Of a DNA stretch of 64,000 nucleotides, positions 1 to 10,772 are shown piece after piece. The DNA lies in the NCBI GenBank assembly GCA_964023205.1, contig OZ026835.1, positions 35,509,380 through 35,573,379 of the forward strand. Direction: 5' to 3'. Origin of the DNA: Lutraria lutraria (lineage: Eukaryota; Mollusca; Bivalvia; Venerida; Mactridae). The notes beneath the pieces were generated by a model, which ran no database searches, had not been told where the DNA came from, and saw only the letters and a program-made list of their open reading frames with translations. Each line of letters starts with the position of its first letter. Positions within the stretch are counted from its first letter, which is position 1. The position numbers were made by a program, and so were the translations under genes.

Positions 1-1258
1 ACTTGAATTGCAACAAGGAACGGGAACTAGTTTAACATTTAAAATGCATGGCGGATGGACCACTTTGAAAGGAATTTGTGAAAACATGAATTTGTCTTGA
101 ACTATATTCTTGCATATTTCATGAATAGTTCATGAAGTATGAACAGCTATTTGAAAGGGGGAAATTCAATGAAGTAAAATAAAAAACATTGTTGATGATT
201 TACTGTCTAAAACATAGCAATAGATTGCAAGATCATCAACCCTAGTTCTTTGTCTCGAGCATAATGGAGTATAGAAAACATCCGAGAGTATTGTCAAGCA
301 AACAATCACCAGTGTGTGAAATAAACAACCGAACTGCAATTTAACGGGATCAAAAATTACTTAGATCTCGGCATTTTCTCATTCTTAGCAATGCCGAGAG
401 GTTTCTGTGACATTCTGATTTACGCTGTCAATGATTTGGAAGAACTTGAAAGCGTACGCTGAGCTTGAATCATTAACTGAAGACTTTCATCTTATTGTTA
501 ATTTAATGGCGGGAACAACCATTTGGTGCAGAGACCCACAGGCAATTATTGTTTTTCTCTCTCCCAGATTAAAGGGTGCGTAATAATAATCACAGGATGT
601 TGTATAAAATGGATCCATTTTACGATAATGACTATTTTATTAAAGTATTTTATGGATATTAGCTAGTTTGGATGTGTATAACGCTAGTAATAGCAAAAAA
701 ATATTCGTAGACACGTTCACATCGCCTAAGGACTCGGATACGATCATTTACCAAATATATCGTAATTATGAAAATAGGAGAACAAAATCTACTATATGAT
801 AATGACACATTACTGTAGTCATCTTAAGACTGGATCCTGTTAATTCGTAAATACATTATTATTATTTAAATTGCGGGTCAAACATTCGGACATAGCCTCT
901 AGACATGAACCTAATAATTCATAATATATTTTTATTTTATTTAAATTGTGGGTCAAACATAGCCATTATCATAGTAATTAGAATCAGGATAATTTATTAC
1001 TTGTGTGATCTGTTTGATCATCTGACAAGAAGTGATAGGGTACATATATCAGCCCTTTCATTTCTTCTTATCTATATTGAAAATCTAATTACATTAAACT
1101 TCATGGGTGTACGTGGAGCCCGGATTGACGGAGACTGATTAAAATTCATACACATAATATTATATGACTTATGATATATCAAATAAAGCTTACATACAGT
1201 ATAATTATAAATCTGTTACTTACCAATTAATAATTATTGTGCCACCTTTACAGAATTA
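1..1258. other. AT-rich non-coding DNA
   Basis: No convincing gene. A member of the TTCATGAA repeat family lies at 80-170. A short direct repeat built on TTTAAATTG(C/T)GGGTCAAAC occurs near 866 and 942. The small open frame at 905-1138 is rich in I, L and Y, as expected from translated AT-rich DNA, and I do not regard it as a gene. Confidence 0.6.
80..170 (+). repeat. TTCATGAA interspersed repeat, copy 1
   Basis: The segment has CTTGAACTA, then TTTCATGAATAGTTCATGAA, then a terminal TTGAAAGGGGGAA. The same components recur at 9,839-10,025, 13,730-13,812 and 18,476-18,535, some in reverse orientation. TTCATGAA is itself palindromic and the CCCTTCAA/TTGAAGGG ends can pair, which suggests a short non-autonomous element. 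The class is not identified. Confidence 0.5.
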
Positions 1259-1464
1259 TTTGTTTGCCACTTCCGACCCATACTTTTCGGCTTGGGTCGG
1301 TAGGTAGGTAATTTTTTTTGTCATCCACATATAAAAACATTTGACTTAAATTCACAAACAGAATATTTTAAAAACATGGTAATAATTCTTTTTAATCATT
1401 TCCTTAGTCAAAATTTTTTTTGATCGGCAGGTTTTCGGTGGGTCAGTTGGAAGCGGCAAACAAA
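1259..1464. mobile_element. Inverted-repeat element, about 206 bp
   Basis: The left end TTTGTTTGCCACTTCCGAC (1,259) and the reverse complement of the right end (1,446-1,464) agree at 17 of 19 bases. The interior carries GGTCGGTAGGTAGG and T-runs and has no open frame. No target-site duplication is visible, so assignment to a DNA-transposon MITE rests only on the terminal inverted repeat. Confidence 0.5.
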
Positions 1465-3039
1465 CAAAAATCGTTATTTGGGTAAAACAGCAGGTTTTTT
1501 GCTTTTACCTTAGATGACTACTGGTCGGCGACCTACAATTTCGGACGACCATCAAATCCGGACACCCGCTTAAACGCTTTTTTCAGCGTTTACTTAGATA
1601 ATTTGTTGTCGATCACTCAAGCGCTTTATTTTGCAACAACCAAGATTAACAACTTCAATGAAATGCAAGTATATTTGATATGAATACGGCATTTACATTA
1701 TCCGCCCGTTGTATACATGTGCGTTCGCGGGGGGAAGTATAATAATATTACAGTGCATTGCGCATGCACAAATATTTCAGTGAGGCTCAGATAAATTTAA
1801 AAGGATCAAATATTAGAACATAATGTAGCAGACAAATATTTCCAAAAAAGAGATAACTGCTAAAAACATAATTAAACCATACCATATAATTATCAACCAT
1901 CATATTATGATAAACGTTGATTTTTTATCCACAGTCGTAACCGCACATTTAGATGATATGGTAGAGTACGTGTTTATTTGTATACATCCTTTTATGCTGG
2001 GGAGGGAATTTGTACATAGAGAATAATACATAATTAGATAAGTAAAATATTTCATAAATTAATGATTGACAGTAAACAAATTCAATAACATAATATAATG
2101 GACATGTTATGACTGCCAACTAAGTGTCCAGAAACATGGTACAGTTTTAAGCAAAGTAAACACAATTATATTACCTCAAATTGTGTGTTTCATATTTAGA
2201 AAGAAATAAAAACATGTCATCATATTGGACTTGAACCTAGCTTCCTGCAGGTAAAAGATCTAGTGTCAAATGTAAACCGTTTTTAAGATATTGTAAAATA
2301 TGTGCGAAAAGTGTCCAGTCATAGGTCGCCAACCAGTAAGGGAATAGTATTCTATTTTCTGTCTAATTTCAAACATAACACCACGTTTTCTCCGAAAATC
2401 ATTTCCCAATTTCTTTTTTTTTTCATCTATAAAAAGGTATTTAGCTATTTTGCTGAATTCTCTATTGGCCTCCGTGAGTGTATCTATCAACTGTACATTG
2501 TCACTATTGACTGTCTGGTCGTTACCCTCATGAGCCAACAAATCTTAATCATCTTTATTTCTAGGAACTTTATGTGCAAAATTTTACAGCAAAATAATTG
2601 CTCCAGTCAGCGTTCATTTTCAGATCAAAGTACTGGGAGAACTCATGGAAACTGAACTTACGTAAGATTTGCACTGCAACATGGAACGATTTGCAAGGCA
2701 CATGTAGAAAACATAGTACTTAGGTACGCAACAAAATTCATGCGTGCCAAGGGAGTGACATCTGAAAAGCTCAGCTATTGTTCAGTTTCTAGAAATGATG
2801 CAATGAATGTTAGCCACTTAGTTTTCCTAGAGTTCTACACAGACCAAAAAATTGCAGAATACTAGCCATGGAGCAGGTATTAAAGTAATATTGTGGAGTT
2901 CTATTTATATAGACAAAAATTGTAAGTGAACTAAAAAGCAATCTTAAGGGAAAGAATACAATCACTAAGTTACAGCCCCTGAATACATTACTATCATTAT
3001 TCTGCATAATCACATGACACATCAAGTTTATGTATTGAA
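1465..3039. other. Non-coding DNA, no recognised element
   Basis: AT-rich sequence without a recognised gene or RNA. Apart from the charged open frame at 2,266-2,541 (listed separately), I see nothing that looks coding. Confidence 0.5.
2266..2541 (-). other. Charged minus-strand ORF of uncertain status
   Basis: This 91-codon frame begins at a TTG just after an in-frame TAA and has no conventional ATG start. If anything it is an internal exon or a fossil fragment. Its middle is rich in K, R, E and D (for example KKKKLGNDFRRKRG) and could form a short helix, unlike the hydrophobic frames nearby. I recognise no family. A possible acceptor (CAATGTACAG) lies inside it, but I see no GTAAGT-like donor after it. 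Its strand matches the candidate first exon at 21.2 kb, so it could in principle belong to that transcript; this is inference only. Confidence 0.15.
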
Positions 3040-3320
3040 TCCCATTGCAACACTACAACTGTCACAGAGGTGACTAATACCCCTGCCGCCGCTTTGACAC
3101 TAAGAATGCAGTAGTACACTATACCGCTAAGTTCAAGGGAACATACATGTAACTCTGCAAGAGAGTAACGCTGGGCATGAAAATTGTGTCTTGCACATCT
3201 GCACTTCATGGTGATAACATATTTCAAGTTTCATTGCAATCGCTAAAAGAATGTGGAAGTAGTCGAAATGCAGACCGACCAACGACCGACAGAGTGAGTC
3301 CAATATACCACCACTCAAAC
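3040..3320 (-). repeat. Interspersed repeat fragment, bivalve-type
   Basis: Read on the minus strand, it starts with a CGGTCGTTGGTCGGTCTG stretch, continues with CAATGAAACTTGAAATATG, and later has GGGGTATTAGTCACC followed by TCTGTGACAG. This order resembles a dispersed repeat I associate with bivalve genomes. The overlapping minus-strand open frames are translations of this repeat. Confidence 0.45.
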
Positions 3321-3782
3321 TTTGTTTGCGGGGTTAAATAATATCAAAATAAAAACAATACCCATAAATACAAAGATTTGCAACAGTCTAAATCAACCAA
3401 TTAAAATCCTGAAATACACAGAAAGCACACAGCATTTAAAGTAACAAACTTTCCTGGACAGCTGATGTTGATCAATGTACACTGTGCTCATTGCTTCATG
3501 GAAATAAAGATTCTTGGGTCAATTAGAAACAATTTAAAGCTAACTAACAGATTGCAAAACCATTATCCACTTTCTAACAATTTCATTTTATATTAGTGGG
3601 TTCAATGCTGCTTTTTAACCATATTTCAATTATTATAGGGCAGAAGATTCACCTAAGCTATTTCCAGGACTGTATTCTAACCAGAACTATCTTAATAACC
3701 CCTACATAAGGAACCGACAACTTCTCCATAAATATCATGGAAAATCCACATTTTGTCAAATTTTCATTATTGTAAGGGTATA

Positions 3783-3850
3783 ACTTGTTACAACCAGGAT
3801 TCAGACCCAGATTCTCAGGGTTGCATGCCCAGCATACTAACCACTGCAGC
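3783..3850 (-). repeat. tRNA-like SINE remnant
   Basis: On the minus strand a box-A-like GCAGTGGTTAGTATGC is followed by a box-B-like GGGTCTGAATCC, with an anticodon-like loop CATGCAA between CTGGG and CCCTG. Base 33 of the loop is not T and no acceptor stem pairs, so this is a degenerate tRNA-derived repeat rather than a tRNA gene. Confidence 0.4.
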
Positions 3851-4847
3851 CTTAACAGTCCCTACTTTGTTTCATTTATATAACCATTGTACAGACAGAC
3901 TTCACAGGGATTTACAGGACGTGTTTTTCTGTGTCAAATATGTAAAAAAACTAAAAATGTCCAAATTCAGATTTTCCTTATAAGATATAATTATACTCTC
4001 GGAATTTAAATAAGGGAGATCACTGCGTAAGATTTGACAAACCATTTTCGTTTTTTACCTATCTACACTGAAAGCAGATCTTTGACATTTTTTTTGTTAG
4101 AATCAAGCACATAATTTATTGCAAGAATTAGATACATGTAATAAACAGTAACACAGAATTACATAGGGACCCCTTAAGTTTATGACAGGACCTCAATAAA
4201 ACAACAAACTGAGTCCTTGAAGGACTAAAAAACTTTAAAGTCAGTGTAAATCCCTGCTTTATAATGTGAATTGTATTAAATTTAAACATGACTCAAAAAA
4301 TTTATGAAACCTGGACATGTATGACATAAACATTCCACTTAGTTAAATAAGCTAAATTCATGAGAAAATAACTTCAAATCTTACATTATAAACACACATA
4401 GCTTACCATTAGACTGAAGTTTAATGTGATCAAACAACATGATTCTCTATTACAACACATGTATTATCTAATTGATGTCATTTACAAGCGCTAATGATGA
4501 TTTATAATAAATCATTATAACAGATTTTTTAATAACATTTAAATAATTCAGGCAATTTTATGTTCACAAAAAAACTATTAACTATCCTTCTAAATATAGC
4601 CATAATAATATCATACTTCAGGATGGATTTGCGTAAATCTGCGCAAACCAGCAAAAACATCATTTACTGTGATTATCAATGTTCGTCAATAGTATTTAAT
4701 TAATAAGACAGTCATAAAGAACTAAGTTGTTTTAAAATCCCATACATCACCTTACATTCTATTCTAACTAAACATGCCTCAGTACTAACATGTTGAAGTG
4801 TTCCCACACTTTCTACAAGAAAGTAGTCACTGACATAATTACTATAT

Positions 4848-4925
4848 TCGAGGGCTCAGCGCAACACTGTAGTAACTTGTTCTCATTTCAATATGAGTTA
4901 CTACACTGTTGCGTTGAACCCTCGA
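4848..4925. mobile_element. 78-bp foldback element, copy 1
   Basis: Arms of about 30 bases starting TCGAGGGCTCAGCGCAACAC and ending in its near reverse complement enclose a loop of roughly 18 bases. The arms differ at three sites. A second copy of identical length lies at 10,695-10,772 with the same three arm differences. No clear target-site duplication is visible. The likely class is a palindromic MITE. Confidence 0.7.
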
Positions 4926-5145
4926 AGTATACACTGTATACAAAAACAAAGGGTTATAACTCAGTGAACATTATTCCAAAACAAAACCTGCTTAATGCAT
5001 GCACAATTAGGCTTACTATACTTATCACATCAGTGAAGTTTCATTGAATTCACAATGCAAGTAAATTTACAAAATGCAAATAAATTAATACTAACACTAG
5101 TATTAATTTATACTAAAACACCTAAAAACTGGTGCAAATGTGAAA

Positions 5146-5203
5146 CTGTCAATAAAGGCCACATTTTGTCTTTCCCAAGAGTGGCCTTTATTCACAGGTT
5201 TGA
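5146..5203. repeat. AAGGCC inverted-repeat element, copy 1
   Basis: CTGTCAATAAAGGCCAC and GTGGCCTTTATTCACAG form arms pairing at 16 of 17 bases around a short A/T-rich loop. Related inverted repeats occur at 14,276-14,340 and 15,365-15,510, showing a dispersed family, probably a MITE. Confidence 0.6.
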
Positions 5204-5300
5204 ATTTACCTGAATGTATGATATTTACCTTATCAAACATATCCATAAACATCAATGTTGAGACACAAATGACGAGAGAAAATTCTGCGATATCAAATAC

Positions 5301-5388
5301 GTACAAGATGTTGTAACTTGTAAAGGCGTAAATTAAAAAAATTAATCCATAAAAATGCAACAAAAGTAAGTATTACAACATCTTGTAC
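5301..5388. repeat. Palindromic repeat
   Basis: GTACAAGATGTTGTAA at 5,301 is matched by TTACAACATCTTGTAC near 5,373, giving 16-base arms around a loop of about 56 bases. It was found once in the window, so it may be a foldback element or a chance duplication in inverted orientation. Confidence 0.5.
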
Positions 5389-5662
5389 AATATTTTAAAG
5401 CCGCAAACAAAATTCTCAGATGTAAAACACAATAATTTCATAAATCCAGCGAATAATTATTTGCCACAAATTATCACATGACTTGACAAGCACAGAAATG
5501 GAGGTTTACTGGTAACAATTTGTGGAACTCAAGATAACAATATAAATGCATGAATGATCAATATCGATATTGTATATGACTTTATCAATTTCCTTATCCA
5601 CTTGACATTTAGTCATCTTTTCCATTTCTTTCTAAATGCATCATATCCATTGAATTCATATC

Positions 5663-5679
5663 TATATATATATATATTT
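5663..5679. repeat. (TA)n microsatellite
   Basis: An uninterrupted alternating TA run of about 17 bases. A similar run is at 10,066-10,081. Confidence 0.8.
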
Positions 5680-6300
5680 ATCTTGATCAACAAATAATTG
5701 ATTTACTAAAATTTATCTCAGCTAATTTAAAAAGCAAATAGAATTCATGACAAGAGATTGGAAGAGCATGCTTTCTCAACTCTGTGATATTTTCAATTTC
5801 AGTTTAGACAACCTATCATTCCTTACATCAAACTAACAGTCATTATAAGAAAATTGCAGCTCTTCATTGAGAAGTCAAGAACTGTATATGGAAGCAGTTT
5901 TCATCCTTACTATTGAAGAGTAAGGAATGACAGACTAGGGAATGTCTCAAAGTGATAAATGTCCCATCTGTCAGTCCTAAAACAACTGATTTCTGCAGGC
6001 AATTGGTATAATCAGCCATAATGGTCCCTGTATGAGACTGAAGAAATACAATGGCATGTAAAGCTCAACTTAAACATACTTCATTGAAAGTCAAACATGT
6101 GTTGCAACCAGCACTTAACGACAGAATCAATTCAGCTAACTGAATTTGGTTTGGTTGAATATTTGAGACAGATTTTGTCTAAACTCTTAAGTAGTCAGTC
6201 TCAACATTTAAGTTGATCAATCAAAACAATCACGTGGACTGATAGATAAAAATGCGATTAAAATCAGGTGTCAGCTGTAAAACAAAATCAGAACAGAATG

Positions 6301-6554
6301 AAAACAAAAGGTGTTTGTCAAACATGGATGCCTCTTAAACGCCAACTGGATAGTAACACCTTGACCTTCGACATCATTATCAATAGGGCAATTAAGGCTA
6401 CATGTGATGACCAACCAAACCAAAAGAGTCTGAGGACCTTAAAGCAAAATTCAGAGTCTCAGACTCTTGTCATTGGTCGGACAAGGTTTGTTTACTAACC
6501 GACGGACCGACATGTGCAGAGTAATATACCACGCCCCTTCTTCAAAGGGGGCAT
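6301..6554 (+). mobile_element. TGTTTGTCAAACATGG element, short copy
   Basis: It begins with GTGTTTGTCAAACATGGATG, continues into CACCTTGACCTTCGAC, and ends with GCCCCTTCTTCAAAGGGGGC, a potential hairpin, then ATAATT. The same start and end bound the longer copy at 11,652-12,368, so this is a shorter member of one family carrying fewer internal units. No protein is encoded. It resembles a non-autonomous family that I associate with bivalve genomes. Confidence 0.6.
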
Positions 6555-7277
6555 AATTAAGTGACAGGCAGATAGGCCAACTAACAAACAAACAAACAGA
6601 AGACGGACAAACAGATGTCATAGGAAGATAGGCTGACAAATAGATGAAGGAACGGCTTATAAATCGACAGTCTATTACTACAGGCATGGAATATAGGACT
6701 AAACTCATACAGATACTTAAATAGTAATAAAACAAATTATGATCATGATTTGATAGAAGAATGAGCCTTACTGGTCAATATGCAATAAAAAAAACTTGAT
6801 CCAGATTAATTAGTGCCATGATTAGATCTTCAATATTCCAGTACAAAATGAATCTAAAAATAAGCGACTAAATATCAGCTACATGTATGAGCGCTTAAAG
6901 CTGATCAGAAAGTCAGAGAGCCAATCAGGTTACTTAGCAACAAATGATAAAAAAGATAACTGTCAGACCATACATAGATTCATCATGTGACATTTTTTAC
7001 CTCCAAGTGCACAAATAATTTCTGATAAAACATTTAATGCTATCTAGATGGTTTAATGTTTTTTTGAAAATTATGTTAATCGAGTGAACCCTTTTTTATC
7101 ATCAGTTTAAGAGAATTGACCAACGGGAAAGCTGCAGTTTAAGTTGACTTTGAACATACACAGTTTAATCAGCATTAGGCATAACAAAATGTTTGATTCT
7201 AGTTTCATGCTCATTAAAAAAAGGGTAAGTCATTCAGGGCTTTTTTCATTTGGCTGTTGAAAGCAAGTTGAAACGTA
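6555..7277. other. Non-coding DNA, low-complexity ACAA/GACA tract
   Basis: The first 100 bases are rich in AACAAACAAACA and GACGGACAAACAGA, a decayed simple repeat that often follows the upstream family. The remainder is AT-rich without a recognised feature. Confidence 0.5.
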
Positions 7278-7630
7278 CAAAAGTAGTGTTTCCTCCAGGC
7301 CTTTTTAGGACGGTGCTGCGCCATGCCTCAAAGACAAATTGCCATGCTGCCTTTACAATTGTATATAGGGCCATGTGTCAAAGATGCCCTTTTTGTTGGC
7401 CTGTGTCATTTTAAGCAGTATTCAATGGACAGCAGCACAATTAATTCAGACATAATCTTGCACAGATTGCTGTGATAGCAAATTATACCATGCAGTGACA
7501 AGTAACATCACTAACTAAAGGAGTAATCTGGCAATTTGCCCTGCATGGTTCTAACCGCGTTCTGAAAGTGCCCCTTTAGCACAAAAAACGCCATGCCTCT
7601 TTTAAACTCTGCAGGAAACACTACAAAAGT
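7278..7630. mobile_element. hAT-type MITE with 8-bp TSD
   Basis: The element spans 7,286-7,622 (337 bp). Its terminal inverted repeats are AGTGTTTCCTCCAG on the left and CTGCAGGAAACACT on the right, matching at 13 of 14 positions. It is bounded on both sides by a perfect 8-base duplication, ACAAAAGT (7,278-7,285 and 7,623-7,630). An 8-base target duplication is characteristic of the hAT superfamily. There is no transposase frame inside, so it is non-autonomous. The interior repeats GCCATGCCTC-like words. Confidence 0.85.
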
Positions 7631-7735
7631 GAGATAGTAAGTGTACTGTTCCTGGGGTTTTATAAAAAGTCTTGGGTCAAAAGGGGCCGCAGGTAATAAG
7701 TGAAGGTAGGGTAACTAGAAGTAAACATTTTTTTT
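7631..7735. repeat. Fragment of GTTTCTGGTTAC repeat family
   Basis: Contains GTACTGTTCCTGGGG, then AAAAAGTCTTGGGTC, a GGGGCCGCAGG block and GGTAACTAGAAG. The order matches the copies at 10,332-10,551 and 18,832-19,015. It is partial and decayed. Confidence 0.4.
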
Positions 7736-8090
7736 GCCTTGACAAAATCAATGTATACATCCAATAGTATTTCAAAAGACAAAATTCCACACATTTTCCA
7801 TAAAATTAATGGAACTAAGCTTCAAGACAATTTTAAATTAAATCTTACATTCTTCAAAATTCAATTCTAAAACATTAAGAGTTGCTACTATAGAAATGTT
7901 CAGAAAAGTACATCTTTGAGGAAAGACTGTAATTATTAAGGCAGTATCAGCTATTTCACAAATACTGAACAATAATTAAGAATAACATCAAGACTAGTTT
8001 TGTATGATACATTTGTAAGCGTCTCTTACACTTGAAACATGATAATCGATCCATACACACACTGGCATTTCTAAACAAGATTTGACCACA

Positions 8091-8155
8091 GTCATGGTTC
8101 AGTGGTTAGTGCTCTGGACTTGTATCTTGGTGATCTAAGTTTGAATCCCAGTCTC
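8091..8155 (+). repeat. tRNA-like SINE remnant (Thr-UGU-like)
   Basis: A box-A-like TGGTTCAGTGGTTAGTGC (8,095-8,112) and box-B-like GTTTGAATCCC (8,139-8,149) have near-normal spacing. The loop CTTGTAT would place anticodon TGT at 8,121-8,123. The anticodon stem pairs poorly and no acceptor stem is visible, so it is most likely a decayed SINE head rather than a working tRNA gene. Confidence 0.45.
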
Positions 8156-8309
8156 AGCACCTGTCATACCCTTCTAAGAAAATGTGACAAGTAATTTTGA
8201 TGTTCCTCAATATGCAAAGACTGGTTGCAAGCTCCTTATGAAAGGTTAAGTTATTACCGGTTAGAATACAGTCAAGGAAACCTTTATGGAGAACTGACCA
8301 CTGTATATA

Positions 8310-8487
8310 CAGGGTTCTCAATACGTATATGGCCAACAGGCACAAAAGCTAGACTAACAGGCCTGCTAGAGGGGGGTCTGGGCATTTCCTAGCAATATTT
8401 TATGAACTTTTGAGATTCCTAAGAGGGGGCAAAACTCATTTCTAAGTAGCTAAATTGGCCTGCAGCCTGCTGTTATTGAGAACCCTG
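8310..8487. mobile_element. 178-bp MITE with perfect 14-bp TIRs
   Basis: The left end CAGGGTTCTCAATA (8,310-8,323) is the exact reverse complement of the right end TATTGAGAACCCTG (8,474-8,487). CAGGG/CCCTG termini are typical of hAT-related elements, but the flanking 8-mers (TGTATATA and ATATAACT) do not match, so the target duplication is missing or decayed. There is no open frame, so it is non-autonomous. Confidence 0.7.
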
Positions 8488-9838
8488 ATATAACTGAAAT
8501 ATAAAAAAAAAAAGGCGTTAAACCCAATGAAACAGACGGGCAATTCTAAACAAGATTTGAAAATATAAACTAACAGTCAGACAAAACGATCTGACTGATA
8601 TCAGCCAACACATGCCACATACCTCACACATGCTCAATAATTTGAGTCAGTACTGACTATTATCATTTTGTATTGTTAACTCCCACACATACAGAGAAAC
8701 ATGTAGCCAGGAACTATATATAGAAACAAAGGCATTGTTTAAACCAACAGCCTAGTAGTTTCTTCCCAAGACAAATCAATTTGTTTTAGAAACAGTCCTG
8801 CAAAATAGGGATTCTTTATCTCTGAATACTCAATGGTTCCCTTAATAACCTGTCATTACACGAACATCAAGTACAGGATTAAATGTTTGCACTTCACAGA
8901 AAAAAATGCCTCGGTCTTTTTTCCCCACAAACATGTGAATAATCAAAGAACAATGGTAAGAGTGTACCAGTACTTAACAAAAATAAAAAATGTCATGGAA
9001 ACAAGATATAATGATGCAGGTACAAAATATGATTAGCTTGTTAAGTTTCCATGCTTATATACAGAACATTAATAGAATTTTATTATCATTTTTATTTCAA
9101 CAAAAACATGAAAAACTACAAAAACATTTTTTATGGCTTAATTAAATTTTTTACAACATTCTGAATACCGGTATTTTACACTTTACAAAGATTCAATTGA
9201 AAAATGGCTTCTAAAGCTTTTGCTGGCCATTTTTTGCTGGCTATTAATTTTGTAACTCAAATTTAACAGAAAATTTTACCGGAAACTGTACATCAAAGTT
9301 CTTGAATTAAATCTTTCCATTGACTTCTAAAAATCCCTAACCTAAATACAAAATGAACCTTTAGGTGCATTTAATGAAAACATGCACACAGAACTGAAAA
9401 ATGAGCACTGCAAAAAATGCATGATTGAATACGAGCTTTCAACAAATCAAAGAACAACGGAAGACAGCAATTTTATCAATTACATAACTAACACAAATAT
9501 TTATCATCATCAAAAGCTCTGCAGAATTTCACACAAGATTTGAGAGAAATTAACACAGAAAAACATTTCTGTATGACGTAAACTGCCTGCTGCTGATACT
9601 CTTGGATAAAATGATTTTGGAAACTTAATGACAGGTCAGCTTTCCGCATTATAACCGTCACACGCATTATAACCGTCACACGCTTAGCATGCATGAATTT
9701 TTATGTGGACCAAAGCACTATATTTTTCTACACCTGCAATGCAATGGTTAAACTACTCAGCTAGTTCCATGATTCCATGATGCATTGCTAGTCTATTTAG
9801 ATTCATTTTCCATGAGTACTTTCAGTATTTTTATTAAT

Positions 9839-10025
9839 ACTTCCCCTTCAAAAGCTTACTTGCTGCATACTTCAAGAATAGCTTATGAAGAATGAATGAA
9901 TATACTGGTATTTGACAGGGCGGCCGGCACTTCAAATACAATTCATGAAAACATTAATTTTTCCTGAACTATTCTTGTACACTTCATGAATAGTTCCTGA
10001 TTAGTTCATGAAGTATGGATAAGTA
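9839..10025. repeat. TTCATGAA interspersed repeat, copy 2
   Basis: It starts with CTTCCCCTTCAAAAG and carries CTTGTACACTTCATGAATAG and TTAGTTCATGAAGTATGG. It is interrupted by a GC-rich GGGCGGCCGGC near 9,920. It appears to be two family members joined head to head. Confidence 0.45.
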
Positions 10026-10331
10026 CTAGACATAGAGGATTGTGTTAAAACACAGAACAAAACAGATATATATATATATAAATGATTGATCCGTTCGATT
10101 AATTCATTTGTATTGCTTTTAACTCGACAATTAGTACTTAAAACGACAACATCACAGAGGAATAGAAACACAATAAATAATTGATTTCTTTTAATAAGAG
10201 ACCAATTACTATATTACAAAGGGCTGATTTTCCTCCCCAACAGAGTTAATAATTCTTTTTCCTGACAGTTATTTTCTAAAAAGAAGTACAGATAGATCAA
10301 ATTGTTGATGAAACACAATATAATTATAACA

Positions 10332-10551
10332 AAAGGCCTAAAAAATGTTTGTTTCTAAATACATGCTCATTAACAATGTATAGTTAGGTTTGTTACTCTT
10401 GATAACATAGAAAAATTAGAAATGTAAAAAAAAAGATGAGAAAGTGGACATACCGTTCCTTGGGCCAAATAAAAAGTCTAGGGTCGCAGGGAAAAAATTA
10501 GGTCACACGAGTCGTAGGGAAAAAAGTAGGTCACACGAGTAACCAGAAACC
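10332..10551 (+). repeat. GTTTCTGGTTAC repeat family, copy 1
   Basis: It starts with GGCCTAAAAAATGTTTG and ATACATGCTCATTAA, includes GAGAAAGTGGACATACCGTT and GGGTCGCAGGG, and ends in GAGTAACCAGAAAC. A 28-base GGTCACACGAG-containing unit is duplicated near 10,482 and 10,510. Related copies at 18,832-19,015 and 19,397-19,545 show a dispersed family. The ends GTTTCTGGTTAC (best kept in the other copies) and GTAACCAGAAAC are inverted relative to each other. Confidence 0.5.
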
Positions 10552-10694
10552 GACAAATTTTATGCCTGAAGTATTTCCGGTAGTTAGTTCTTTATCAAAT
10601 TGATGAAAGAGAAATATGACAAGCATGGGGCTGTTTTAATAACAAATAGGCACAATTTGAAAAGAAAACAGATTGAATTCCATTTGTTCATAAA

Positions 10695-10772
10695 TCGAGG
10701 GCTCAGCGCAACACTGTCGTAACTTGTTCTTATTTCCATATGAGTTACGACACTGTTGCGTTGAACCCTCGA
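10695..10772. mobile_element. 78-bp foldback element, copy 2
   Basis: Same length and ends as the element at 4,848-4,925 (TCGAGGG ... CCCTCGA) and the same three arm mismatches. It differs at a paired position: C10718 with G10749 here, against A4871 with T4902 in copy 1. A few loop bases also differ. The open frame crossing it is not coding. Confidence 0.7.

Larger units (their letters stand above)
3321..6300. other. Non-coding DNA with small repeats
   Basis: No gene recognised. It contains a tRNA-like remnant (3,783-3,850), a foldback element (4,848-4,925), an AAGGCC inverted repeat (5,146-5,203), a palindrome (5,301-5,388) and a TA microsatellite. The rest is AT-rich and featureless by eye. 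Confidence 0.55.

Noticed and set aside
3133..3318. Minus-strand open frame beginning MSGGILDSLCRSLVG.
   Set aside because: It lies entirely in a bivalve-type interspersed repeat whose overlapping frames are equally open.
6451..6735. 94-codon minus-strand open frame rich in S, C, V and L.
   Set aside because: It translates a decayed GACA/AACA simple repeat and the end of the dispersed element at 6,301-6,554.
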